Shown here: positions 32,503 to 45,700 of the stretch, in pieces
Layout of the letters: every line of letters begins with the position of its first letter
Position numbering within the stretch: position 1 is the first letter of the stretch
Source: Lanius collurio
Lineage: Eukaryota; Chordata; Aves; Passeriformes; Laniidae
NCBI GenBank assembly: GCA_020086605.1
Contig: JACBWW010000016.1
Span: 14,425,408 to 14,489,407, forward strand
Reading direction: 5' to 3'
Length of the DNA: 64,000 nucleotides
Position numbers and translations under genes: made by a program
The notes under the pieces: model-generated
Seen by the model: only the letters and a program-made list of their open reading frames with translations
Databases searched by the model: none
What the model was told of the DNA's origin: nothing

Positions 32503-35013
32503 GTAAGCACAACCTAAGGAAGTATATAAATTAATATATTTCAGTACATTAATGTTGTCCCTGTGAGATCTTTGTGGTTGTGTATTGAAAAGCAATCTGC
32601 TGCTTCCCCAAATGCATTGTTACTCACGGTTCCATTTGAGTGGAAAATCATAAGTTTTTAAACAACTGTTTCTATTTCTAGGTAAATATGTATTTTTCCT
32701 TTTTTTTCTTTTTTTTTTTTTTTTTTTGGTAGAAAAGATTATAAGATTGCAGTAATTGAACTTGATCAGAATAAGTAATTTTTGTTATTTTACCTCACAT
32801 AGATAATTGTTGCAATTAAAGCATCAAAACCTTTCAAATACGCAGGAATTGCTTTGGTTAGAAATGTCAACAGCCTTCACAAATGTTTTTTTATACTAGG
32901 GCACTATTCCCACTTAAACCATAAGACCTAAATGTAAAGAATGACTTCTTGTTGCTATCACTAAACTTGATAACTTGTCTTACAGTTATAGTGTGTTAGT
33001 GGATTCTTTAGATAACTTAGTTTGTTTATTCATACTTGACATGGTAGGAAAAGAGATTTTGGAGTTTGAGATGAGTATGTTTTAACTGAAAAAGCATGAG
33101 CACCAGTTAAATCTTAACAGTACAGCAAATAATATTTTATCGCTATAGCAGTCAGTGTATCCTGTTTCTTGATACTTTTAACTGAATTGCTGAATATTTT
33201 GATAGTATAAAATGTTAAATGTCTTACAGATGGTCTGGTACAGGTTTTTGTTCTGAGCTTTTGTTGTTGGTTTTTTTTAGCTTAACATAAAGCAGCATCT
33301 ATTTGGTTTTTTTGTTCATTATTCTGTTTCTAAAATGTGCTGCTCCTCTTTCAAAAGTCCTGCTTATCTGTACATCAAAGAAAAATATTCAAAAATACTG
33401 CCTTCATTTTCACACACAGTGCTGAAGATGCTGCAAGCACCAAATCATAGCTCATAGAATCAGGTCCTGAGATAGTTACTACCAGTAAAGAGGAATCCTT
33501 TGAGTGTATGCCATTGGTGAGCCGATGAGCATGGACCGTAGAAGGGCTCCATGTAGAAGGTAAAATTGGCAAAAGCATAACAGATTTGAAATGTATCCCA
33601 TACATAATGATGTAGGGTATAATTTTTGTTTTGATCACTTTTCATTCTTTAAAGTATTCTTTGTTTGACCATAAATGTTCCATAATCTGTTAAGTTTTTT
33701 AAACTGTGATTTAATAATATAAACCATCTATTTTACTTTATATTCTTCTAAACAGCCAACCTAATTTTTGAACTGAATTAATAGTTGTTCTTCAGTTTCT
33801 CAAGCCACTTAGTATTTCATCTGTAGCTTAACATGTAACTTCATTTTTGACATGAGAAGAGGGTAGGTTTGTACCATTTGGATTTTGATACTGTGAATTT
33901 AGTGTGGGGGTGAGTCATTTGTTCACTTCCTTTTTACAATGGTACTTTTTCCTTCAACTGTTACTAGTTAACTTGAACAGTCTTTCAGTTGTTAATTTAG
34001 CCTGTGGGAGGAGATAAGATAAAGCAGTGTATTGGGATGTTGCTAGTGTGTGGAAGGTGAGATGTTCTTGTGTGTAGCACTCAAGGTGTATTGGCTTCCA
34101 GCTTTCTCACTGCAGGGCTAAGAGGCATGCTGATTTGTGCAGAGCATAGTGTTTATTTTCCAACTCTGTCTCCAAATCCATAGATCCTGGGACAGCAGTA
34201 GATTATTGGAGTTACCCCAGTAGCCAAAAGATAACGAGACTTCCATAGAAATGCCATGAACTTTTCCAAAAGGTGTCTTGAAATGCTTCCTGCTTACCTC
34301 ACCCTCATCCCTTAGTGTCCCACAAGAAATGTGAAGAGTAAGAGAAGTTTTGAAGGGAAGCATAATGTTCCAAATAGGAAAAGCATTTTCTTGCCGCTTT
34401 CTTCAGGCTCTGCTTCATTAGGACATGGAATAAAATACCAGGTGGATATTCTTTAGTGTAGCTAATTATAAGTCATCTGTTTCACTTGTCCAGGCAGACA
34501 GGATCACAGTTCACTTGCACAGCCTATCTTGAAGTATTTCATCTTTTTACTAGTGGTGTTTTATTGGATGGTAGAAACTGTTTCTCCCCTGTTCTCTTCG
34601 GAAGTAATTCTTCAGTTTTCCATTGCATGCTAAAAGCTTTTCCATTTTGCTTTTTATCTGGAAGTGGGAGGGAGGAAGGGAGGACTGGGCTTTTCAGAAA
34701 GCATACAATTGACAGGATTCCCTCTTCCCTAGTAATAGCTTATGAAAGTCTTGTGTATGCACAAATATTTCTCTTGCGTGCATGTGAAATGCCTTTTCGT
34801 CCTGAGAAAAGTGTTCTCTGCAGAAACTACCCGTGTGTAAACAGAAGATTGGCTTTAAAAGGCAACTGTGATGGGAACAGTGTCTTAGGGAGATGCAGCT
34901 TGGACTTGAGGTAAATTGAATGCTTTACAAAAATGTGGTTTTGAGCTTGCATTGACATTGTATGTAATATGGGTACACATTAACTGTATAATGGTTTTTG
35001 TATGGTTTTTCTC

Positions 35014-35019
35014 AATAAA
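35014..35019 (+). terminator. FUBP1: Possible distal polyadenylation signal of FUBP1
   Basis: AATAAA preceded and followed by T-rich sequence (TTTTTGTCTTTTTTTGC downstream). If used it would give FUBP1 a 3' UTR of about 4.7 kb, ending about 1 kb from the NEXN end. Confidence 0.4.
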
Positions 35020-36011
35020 TGTAAACTGATGAATAATAATAGCAATGTTTTTGTCTTTTTTTGCTCCTATCCCTGCCTTTGTTATTTTGAAATAGCAGCT
35101 TCAGAGGGAGAATATTGTAGCAACCTGTACTTTGTGATTGAGTATCACCCACAAGAGATGAAGTAAAATATTTATGTGATTATTAGGGTAAATACTAGTT
35201 CAAAATAGCATGCAGCTTGTTGCCTTTTTTTCATTGAGGCAAAAGAGTGAGTAGGTAACTATACAAAGAAAGTCAGATTTAACCACAGGAAAATTTCTTT
35301 TTGAAAAGACTGCATACATTTAACTTACTGCAGCTTATCTTGCCTTTATGTCAAGGCCTATACACATGTACTGTAATTTAAAATGTGACTATTTTTTTGT
35401 AAAGTTACTCCTCCAGAAGCTTAACCTGAATGGTTCAGATGGTGTTAGCAGAGTGAAATGAATGTTGATGTCAGGAAGTGTCAGGAGAGAAAAATAGTAG
35501 CCTTAAGAAGACAATGTTTAGAGATGCGGCAATGAATTTACTGCGTTAATATTGAGAAAATAGGCACTTTAAGAAAATAATTTTCTTACAGCTTGTTTTT
35601 TTACCGGCTTAAAATATGAGCCAATCATAGATGTCACCACCTGTTCCCATGTCATTTAATCAATGAAAAGATAACAAGTTTTACAAGCAAGTTTTGGTAC
35701 TTTGAAGACAACTACAAACCTAAGGGAGATTTGTTTTTATTTGAGATGATCAGCTGAATAGGTTGATCAGAGCAGAACAGTTTAAATGCAAGCCCATTTT
35801 AAAACAAAAGAAGTAATGCTCCTTGAAGCAGTGGTGAGCAGTTACATCATCTTTTATTCTTCAAAAATAGTACACTTGGGGTTTTGAAAATCAATAAGTA
35901 TTTCCTTTGCCACCTCTGGCATAAAGTAAAACAGCTTAAATACTCAGTGCTCATGCAAGATACACCAATAGATTGACACTACGACACAAGTTTCCAGATC
36001 AAGTATTCAGC

Positions 36012-36017
36012 TTTATT
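36012..36017 (-). terminator. NEXN: NEXN polyadenylation signal
   Basis: TTTATT on the plus strand is AATAAA on the minus strand, 381 bases past the NEXN stop codon. A second candidate is at 35853-35858. Confidence 0.6.
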
Positions 36018-36397
36018 CTGTTACACAACAGTTGGTCTTCAAATGCTGGAGCACTATGCTAATTCAGCTTTTTCCTTTAGGTGATCTTTCATACATTGAT
36101 TTCTTCTTTTTAGCCTTTGATATTAATTTTCGCATGAGTAGGGAACTCTCACAATTTGAAGGGTGTTCTTATCTGTTGCAGGAATGACAAATTAATGCAC
36201 ATCCTTGCTTTCTTTAGTTGGCCCCATCAGAGAAAGAGATAATGCAGTAAGAAAGTTGAGGGGAAGAAAGATTCCAGCTAAAGTAGAGCATTAGTAGTCA
36301 TCAGCTAGAAGACAGAAAAAGGGTTAAGAGAGACAGGTAGTTAGATTTTCATAACAGGAGAGATGCAAGAAGACTGGTAATTAAGCAAATTAAAATG
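36018..36397 (-). other. NEXN: NEXN 3' UTR
   Basis: Untranslated sequence between the NEXN stop codon and the nearest minus-strand AATAAA. Confidence 0.65.
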
Positions 36398-36766
36398 CTA
36401 GCTCTTACTTTCAATGGTGAGAATACAGGTGCTAGCAGCTGAGCCTCTGTTGTTGACTGCTTTACACATATATTCCCCTTCATCTTCTGGGAAGGTTTCT
36501 GGCAAGTAAAGGCAGTAGGTTTCTCCTCTTTCAATGTATTGATAGTCCTCAGAGTCCTGCAACATTTCCCCTTCAAACCACCATGTAACTTCAGGTTTTG
36601 GTTCTCCAGTGATTTTAACTGTAAATCTCACTGGCTCGCCATCAACAACTGATGTGTTTTTCAGTGACTTCTTGAACCAAGGAGCTCCAGATCGAGCCTG
36701 ATCCTCATCTTCACAAGTAGAACCATTAGTAATACTTCCCTCTTCTTCTTCTTCCTCTTCCCTTTT
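36398..36766 (-). CDS. NEXN: NEXN exon 12 (Ig domain and stop)
   Basis: Encodes residues 552-673: a poly-Glu run, an acidic linker, then the I-set Ig domain with [10 protein letters not shown] and EYMCKAV cysteines, ending ILTIESKS and TAG. Acceptor TTTTAAAACAG. Confidence 0.97.
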   Translation of the reverse strand, partial: KREEEEEEEGSITNGSTCEDEDQARSGAPWFKKSLKNTSVVDGEPVRFTVKITGEPKPEVTWWFEGEMLQDSEDYQYIERGETYCLYLPETFPEDEGEYMCKAVNNRGSAASTCILTIESKS

Positions 36767-39700
36767 CTGTTTTAAAATAAGTTAATTTAGAACATACAAA
36801 GTGGCAATAGCACTACGACTGATAGTGATAACATATTTGATTACAAGCTACTGTGTTTCTGGGAGGGGAAATTCCACATCTGTCCTCACTACATAACAAT
36901 GCACCCAATCTGGATATGCCACAGGCAGTAAAAGGCATTTTAATGAGGCTGGAATGTTGGTGTAGAATACAGGCATGAATGTCAATTCCATCTTCAGGTT
37001 ATTCAAGGGGTGTCATGACCTTTCTTCTCAGTGTCTCATACTCTTCAGGCCAGGCTGCTTGGAGCTTTGAGCAACCTGATCTAATGGGATGTGTCCCTGC
37101 CTACATCAGGGGATGTAGATGATGTTTAAGGTTCCTTCAACCCAAACCATTCTTTGTTTTCATGGGGAGTATGTTAAAATTCCAAAAGCAGTTTTAGATT
37201 ATTGCAACAATTCCTAGCACCTGCTAGGAGTAAAACATTCCTTTTGTATCTCTGGTAGTGCTGCCAACAGTGGTAATTGACAGTGGTAAGCTAAGTTATG
37301 TGACAGTTAAGACTGGAGAATATTACTTTGCAGTTTATACCTTCTGTAATGCTGCATCAATTTCTTTTTGTTCAAACTGCATGCGTAGTAATTTCTGTTC
37401 TTCAATCCTCCTCTGCTCCTCTTCTTCTCTGGCTCTTGCCATTTGCTCAAAACGAGCCTTCATGTTTACTTTGTGAGTGAATGGAGCCTCAGATTTCTTG
37501 GCTGGTGTCACATCTACATTGTCATCCTTGGGAAAAAAGTAATTAGAAACAGGACTTAACTGTAATTTATTACCTTTGACAATATATATGATAGTAAGAC
37601 TAGTTTTGTGTTCCCAAAGGTTTTTTTAACTGAGCAAAGCCACACAGGAATGTGGGGTTTTTTAGAAGTTTGTTTAATTTGTGTAGAGTAAGTCTCATAA
37701 TAGTTCATCCCAGGGATAGGACAAGATTTTGGCAAAAAAGTAATTTCAAAATGGATAGGTAAAAAAATACTCCTCAAGTTTTATTGATACAGAAATTGAG
37801 CACTTCTTGGCAATTGTAAATCCTCAGTGACTGGAGCTTTATGCCATTGATATTAGCATAGGTTCAACACATGGTTGACCTTACGAAAACAATTCATGTC
37901 AATCACTAAGTTAAAAGCTCAAAAATAGGACAGCCTTTGATGCTGACTCTTGTAGAGAGGAACCAGAATGAGGCTCAGATCAGGCTTGGTACCATTAAAA
38001 TTTTACGCTCTGTCACAAAAGTTCACACTGGACTTGACCACTTTGTCAGTGGGTTATACTGACTGCTCCATTTCTTGGAGCTTTCTTCTTTTTCCCCTCT
38101 GAAAAACTGAAGGTTCTGGTCTGAAGTACAGATAAGTAGGCATCCTCTTCTCTACCCTGAGGAATAGTATACATGACAGAGACTTCATCTTCAAATGGTG
38201 GTGGTTGAGTTTGGTAATTGAATTTTTTATTCAATTCATGCAGTAGAGAATTAATTAGGAGTTCAGAAGGAGAAGTAATTCGAGTGATGAATAGATGTTT
38301 TAAACCCTCAGATTGGCAGGTTTCAAATTAAGATGCTGAACTGAGGGCTTTGAGCAGAAAAGCAGATCTCTGCTTGACCAACGACTGATAATAAACTGGT
38401 GCTGTTTCTTTTAGGGATGCTGAGGTGTGATATCCTTAAGCATCCAAAGGAGGGAAGGGGAAAGAAGGGAAAACATAATTTTGGAAATAGAGCAAAATTT
38501 GATGAAAGCAGCAGCACTGCCTACTCCTGAATCATTAGTGTGCTGGTTAAGTATATCATTAACATACACAGAATCCAACTTACCTCTTGAAATTTTTCAG
38601 CTTCCCTTTCTCTTATTTCTTCATCCATTGCTCTTCTCTTTGCTCGCTCTTCTTCAATCTTCTTCTGTATTTCTTCTTGAGACAATTGTCCTATTTTTTC
38701 AAACTTGCTTTTTAAGTTCTTTGCCTGAATAGAACCGCTTCTTTTTAGCTTCATTAATTCTTCATATTCTTTGCTTAGCTCAAAAGTTTCAGACTCTTCT
38801 TCCAGCTGTTAAGAAATAACAGAACGTGTGAGATGGAAAATGCCCTCATTTTTATTACCCATTCTCCCCACAGATGGTATAATTCAATACATTACAGTTC
38901 TCTTAGTTATTTGAAATCAGTACAGAGACTTTACTTTCCCCTGTAATTCATCTGGCTATCTCATGATGAATGCATTTGTATCATAACTAGATACAGAGTT
39001 TATCTTGCTTGAATATGCCTTTTGTTCAGGGGTTGCTGTCAATGAACTGCCCTTCTCAGACTCAGAAAGCCAGACACTGACCAATACAAAAACTTGCTTA
39101 CCCAGAATACAGAATTCACTTCTACTTACTTGCAATATGAAGTAATCCTCTAAAATACAGTTATTTTGTTAAATAAAAAAATACTGCCTTTTAAACCTTT
39201 TTAAATTCAATTAAAAAGTAAGTGACATTGCAGGATGTCGTGGCTGGAAAAGAAAGGGCAGTTGTGGGTCCTGCAGTCAAACCACATGTGGAGCTATAAT
39301 TACTGATATTTTTCTCCCTCCTTTTATGTCCTCTGACTGATTGTAAAGATGTACATGCATTTTAGCTGGATGTCCCTGTCTATCCCTGCTTCCCCAGGAT
39401 TAGTTGAGAACACCAGAAGCTAGAGACTTTATTACTTGCTCGAGCTTTGCAACAAACATAATAAATTAATGTAGTTCTTTAACACTCAAAAGGGAATAAT
39501 AAAGAATTGCCACTCACAGCCAAACTGAAGTGTAAAGTTCATGAACGTGATGTTTTGAACACTGGGGATGTAAAGCAGATTTTGTGTGTGATTTTTAAAA
39601 TCAACTGTGACAGTCTTCAAACTCTTGATACACCGATTATAAAACTGAGCCCGCTGTATTTATTTCCTCATTAGGTAGCACAGTATTTCCCTGAGGAAAA

Positions 39701-42700
39701 TCAAGAATTTTTCCCTTTTCTACTTTTATTTTTGAATTTTCTTCTGGGAAATAGATATTTCTGTTCTTCTAGTATCATAAATATTATCTAGTCATTGTAG
39801 TAATACTCCAAAATTTTCAGAAATTACTGCAAAACCAAGTTACCCATTTGTTAACTGTAGTTACTACTACGGTGGCAAGGGATAAACATGTTTTCCTGGT
39901 AGATTTGTGATAAAAATATCCTTATATGCAATGTTTTTAAAGCAAGGTTTTCTATTTTTCTTTTCCATAATGTTGAATGTATTTATTTATAATTCCTTTT
40001 AAAGGAACTTTTATTTACAGTCTCAAACTTTGAGATTTTAGTAATTAACTGATCTATTTTATTTTTATTCAATGCACGCTTAATCCATCATTTTGTGTAC
40101 AAACCTGTCCCATTTCTTGTCTCAGCTGTTGAAATTCTTGCCTTTCCATTTCCAACTTTTGCCTACGCTCTTCTTCTGTGCGCCTCTTTTCTTCTTCCAT
40201 TTTTTGTCTCAGCAACTCCTCAAAATTAATTTCCAGTTTACCAGGTATGAGAGATTCTTGAGAAAAGGTTTTAAACATTTCTGGTGATTCATCATCCAGC
40301 ACCTGCTGGAAATTCAGAGCATTAATTATATCTGTGATGAAATCACAGCACTATTCAGACACTTCTGGTATGTAAAGATAAACGACTGCTCTGTAACATC
40401 GGCCCCCACACAGAAAGGTGCACTGTGCCAATGTGGGTGTTCCTCTAATGTTGTGGGAGGGAGTGGTTTGGGGGGGTTGTGTTTGACTTTAACTACAATG
40501 CTAAACTTTTGTAATGAGGATGAAGGTGTTTTTTAAAAAGCAGTATTTTCCCTCTGCAAGGGAGGATGCCCTCTAAATGCACTTTTAGGACCTGAAGCAA
40601 TTCATTCTTGTTTACTTCAGTCTGTCATTAGACAAAATGTTTGTATTTAAACATCATTGCTCTTAATGCTGAACTACATTCATGTGTAATCTTTTTTTGA
40701 GCAATTGGAATTATATTCCTGTTCTAAAGCAGTATTAGTATTTCCATTAAGGCTAACTGAACAGAACATTCAGAAGAAGCTCTTCTTTGTGCACAAATTG
40801 TTATGCTAAGTTTTGTGGCCAGTTTATTGGTTTATACACCCACCAGCATGGGTTTCCTCCTTTCCCTATCCTTGTCTGGCTTCAGAGCAGGGTTAGGCTT
40901 GGTTGGCATTAGGAGCAGCTGATCTATTTCTAGAGTAATTCCTAAGATAGTAGGGCCTAGGAAAGGCAGTTTTCCTTACTTCCAAAGCAGGAAGTGTAAG
41001 AACTAGTGTTTTATCAGACTGAATGTGTATTCACACTAAAATTTGAAGCTGGACACTACAAAAGCAGCCAGTAGTGACAGTGACTTATGCAGGAATTTTT
41101 AAAGTAAGTTTGTGATGAAACTTACATTAATGTATGTTAGTGCATGTCACTGTATAAACTTACTAATGGAGATTGTCTAAACAGGAATGTTCTGTAGGTA
41201 AGGGGGAGGTGAGGTACTGATCAGGTACTGAACTGGAGGGTGATGGGGCTTATGGCACTGTTCAATCATGTTTGAAAAGCCATGTGGCAAACCGGGAAGA
41301 GCTCAATGTGCCCTAAGTCAAGGCATTCCCAACAGCAGTAATCAATCAAATGCTAGAAGTAATTAAAGGGGCAACATTTCCATTTGAGAAAGTGTTCTGA
41401 CTATAAAGGGACGGAAAATAGACACTTCTAAAAGGGTCTTTGGCACTACTTCTGTTTATTGCTACGTACTGCCATTGTAACCCACACTTCTCAGTGCTGT
41501 TGGTGTCATCTTGGTTCTTACCACCTCTTGACTTACTTGGCCCGTATCCTTTATTTGCCACAGCTCTTTTAGTAGTTTTTTAGCACAATCCCACTCAAAT
41601 CTATTCACTACAGATGTTACTCAGATTTTCCCTCTGAGTAAGCTTACAGTTGGACTTTAGCACCACCATTCCTTTCATTCTTCATCTATTTTGTGTAATA
41701 GGAGCATATTTGTTGAAATTGTGTTGTGGAGAAGTGAACTCAAAAAACAAAGCTGTGAACTCTTTCCTAAAGTGAAAACAGTGCTGCATAGTTTTTAGAA
41801 GCTACCCATGACTAAACTAGCAAAGAAACATGAAAGGCTCTTGCTGGTGATGCATTAGTTCATAAGCTCATCAATTCAAGAACATCCCAAACCTAACTGC
41901 CCAGGAGAAACATCAATTCAGAATTTGCCCACGAGTGCTTGAAAGTCATGCTTGTGAGCAAGCACTAGCAGCTGTCTCAGTATTTCTGACTTGGTTATGA
42001 AAAGACAGCCACCTTTTCCCTGCCTAAAAACCACAGAGATTCAGCTGAGTTGTGTGATGTACAAAACCCCTGTGATTAGTTCAGTAAATATTTAAGCCAT
42101 GCTTTTTTTTTTCTGTGAAGTGGAAATGGTTGGTTGTGAGAACCATTCCTGTAACAACCATGGTTTGCAACACAGCAAATATTCAGAGGTCAAACAGGGA
42201 AATATTTTTTTTATTATTTGTGCTAAGACAGGTTGTTTTTGCAGTCTCTATTAAAAAAATAGTGTTGGGGATGAAGAATGATTGCATCAGTGTAAAAGTG
42301 ATCACACTGGTGCTGGGGAGCATGGAAATAGCACAAGGAAATGTGAAATAGGGAGATCCAATAGGAGGTGGCATTTGTGTTTTCCAGCCACAATACTACC
42401 ATTTCTCTGTGTGTATACTTCCAAAACTAAATTAAAATGAATGAACAGTAAAAAATTCCTGGAATAGCAGCTTAATGTACATTTTTACAGTCTTTAAAAG
42501 AGACATATCACATTTGTAAACATTTTAGGACATGTCTGCATTGCTGCTACATTTTGTAGCCATGGAAAATAAGGAAAACAGAGGGTTATATTCTGTTACG
42601 AGTAGTAGAAAATGTAGTATTTGTATTCAGGATGTTACTTAACAGAAAACTCTTAAGTACATAAATGCTGAAAATATATTTCAGTAATTTCTTTAATTAC

Positions 42701-45700
42701 AGGCCACTTTCACTGCCTGCAGGTAGAGTAGTCACGGTCTCTGTGCTGCATCTGATGGATTAAACCCTGTTTCTTGCCTGGACACTTGAATTTAGTTTCT
42801 TGCTACACTGTAGGCCAAAAAAAAGAGTTTCTCAAGAAGGCAGGAAAAAACAGAAGCAGCACATACTTTCTGTGCTTCCTTTAGTTCTCTACTGCCTTAT
42901 CATAAAAATTATAGTAGCAGAAATCTCCAGTAGCATTCTTTTGTTGGTTTGGGGGTATTTTAAAATGGTTTTAGGTTCTGTTTTCTTTCTTTGGAGATAC
43001 AGACACACTATTTTTCTGTACAGTATCAAATTATATTTACATTGTAGCTTCTCTAGGTAGTCTTTCAGCACACAGGTATTGTCTTTGGCCCGGTTTCCAG
43101 GCAGAGGGAGCCCTGCCAGCAATATCAGTACTCATACAAAGTTTTCATTTCTCTCCCAAGTATTGCTTTGAGTGATTAAGAAAATGTTATTGGGCATGCA
43201 GTTGGTCTTTCCCAATTCAATCACAGAGGACAATGGAGAGAGATGCTACCAGATGACTGGGTTATTCCTCAGTTCTAGATTGGCACGTCCTGCCCTGCCT
43301 TTTGAAACAAACACTGCTTAGTTCTAATTTATATTTGTGTCATTTAATACTGTATTTGCTGATGTCCACCAAGAAGTAACTGGCTTATACACAAAAGCCT
43401 GCTAATCTTGAAGGGGTTGGAGTAAGTATGCAGACCACAGGTTAAAAGCGCTGTGGCTATTTTTTGTTTTAATATAAATAATAGTTGCCACCTTCTGAAA
43501 CTGGCCATCTTTCACTGCTTTCAGGTAGTGTATGTGAGTCCTACACTCCTGAAGATTTGTCTCCAGTACAATCCTAACTCACACTTTAGAATTCCTTGCA
43601 TATGACAGAGATCTGTATTTGTCAAGGGAGGAGAGCATTGCAAAGTGTTCTCATGGTAAACACCACAAGTTATTTTTTGTTTTTCTCTGAACAAGCATTA
43701 AAAACATCAAGGAGCTATGTTCAACCTTCTTAATTTTTCCTCCCTAAAGAGCCACAGATGACTGGAAGATTTGTACTTGCAGTGAGCATTTTTCTACTAT
43801 GCCATTAATTGTGATTTAGCAGTAAGAGATGATTGGTGGACAGTCTCTAAAGGTAGGGAGATAAACATGGAGAAATAAAAGAATTTGGTCTCCCAAAAAA
43901 AACCCAAACCAACAAAACCTTCTTGTGAAAACATTTCGCTTCCCAAGTTTGTTGCATCTAGCATAGGAATACCCACTGGATATAATACCTGGTTTTGACT
44001 AAAGTATCTGAAATCCTCTCTAGGCTGTGAGGAGGGTTTGTTCGCTGATGATTTTTGGTAGTTTACCCCATTAACTTCTAATAAATAATAAGGTGAACTA
44101 ATTAATGAAGGAGTGGAAGCATGTATTCCTAACCTTATTTAAAGCTTTTTCCCAGCATCTTTCCAGTTTGAGATTTAGGGAAAAAATTCTATGCTAAACC
44201 AAAATACCATACCATGTTCTTCCTTGCTTCAGCAAATGCTCTTTTCTCCTCTTCTATGCGACGTCGAGCATCCTCTTCTGCTTTCCTCTTTTCCTCTTCT
44301 CTCCTCTGTCTTTCTATCTCCTCAAAACTGAGTCTGAGTTTACCAGGGCGAAATTCTTTAACAGCATTTTCAGATTCTTCATCACCACCTTCATTTATCT
44401 TAAAGAGAATAGGGAGAGGAAAACATAAAAAGCATTTACCCGAACAAAAAAATATCCTTTATAGTAAATAAATACTCTATTCCTTTCTGATCTTTTATAA
44501 GTACTACTTTCTCCTTGGGGAAAAAAAAATTGTATCAAGAGTTAGGTTCCTATGAGAAACATTTAATCTTTGTTTCAGCTGGGGAGGGAGAAAAGAAATT
44601 TTCAGTGTCCTACATGTAGCTTTTATAGTTTTTAAAAATCTGTTGAGTGTGTAATTCAAAGGAAAATGTGCTATGAGGAAGAGGCTGGACAGTTAAGTAC
44701 ATACTTTATGGTGTCATTGTTGGATCATTTACTGTAAATCACTCTCTATTCACTTTATTTACATCACTTTCATAGACATTTATACCATCAAGTCTTTTTG
44801 TTTGAATAGAAATTGTTTTCATCAGTGCACCAGTTAAAGAAATGCTGTAGAGTCTTTTAGCAAAACTGAATCAATTAGTATTTTGCTGTTATTCCAGACT
44901 GAGAATTTTGTTTCTTTTCTTTTTAGACATTTAATCATCACTGAAGAAAAGGAATTGAGATACTCTGATCTCTTCACTATAGCTTCTGACCAGTGAACAA
45001 TTACCTGCTAAGAGAAGCCTGTGGTTTGCAAACTGCAATCAAGAACCCCTTTCAGAGGACATCCCAGAGTACTTTGTTAGTGGAGGAACTGGCCTGGGAA
45101 CTGTCAGAGTACTGATAATCCAGATCTCTATACTGTGAGCAGCCCTGGGACTTGTATGTGGGGTAGTCCATTAGGGAATTAGAGAAATCTCTTATTTTAT
45201 TTGAAATTCATAAGGGAAAAAAAAAGAAAGAATTGAAGAAAATTAACTGCTGAATTCTTAAGAAAAATGTTTACTTCAAATTTTGACAACCACTAGTTAG
45301 GAGGTACAGCTGCATATTAGAAAATTTCTTTTGATGTGGACAATTTGTAAATTATTTCATATTACTTGATAAATAAATGCATTAACATAAGGAAAAGAGA
45401 TGTGAACTAATCCTCAGTTAGAACACCTCAGTAACTTCATAAAGTTCACTTTCCTTCAGTTTCTTCCCTCTTCTACTTCACTAGAATCCTTTGCCCAACC
45501 CCAAACAAAAAAGAAAAAAAGTGCATTATTGAGATAATGGCAAGGTTATTGGTGTGAAACAACAGTGATTTATTGGAGGTGGGGATGAAGAAGTAAACTA
45601 CAATTTGGGTATCTGCCTAAACCTAGAACTCTCTCAATATGGACCACTTGGGAATTTGTGTGTTTCAGCTTTCTGTGTTGTTGGTTTTGTTTAAGTTTGT

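Larger units (their letters stand above)
30669..36011. other. Region between convergent FUBP1 and NEXN ends
   Basis: No coding gene is supported. The sequence is AT-rich and may be an extended FUBP1 3' UTR up to the distal AATAAA at 35014. A 142-codon plus-strand open frame at 34486-34914 and a minus-strand frame at 33375-33638 match nothing known. An exon-like 48-nt segment lies at 32455-32502. Confidence 0.7.

Noticed and set aside
33375..33645. Overlapping minus-strand open frames that look mildly protein-like
   Set aside because: I could not match any frame to a known protein, and no splice sites or promoter support it. Might be a degraded pseudogene piece, but unsupported.
34486..34914. 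142-codon plus-strand open frame between FUBP1 and NEXN
   Set aside because: No recognised family and a mixed, non-repetitive composition like its flanks. It may lie in a long FUBP1 3' UTR.
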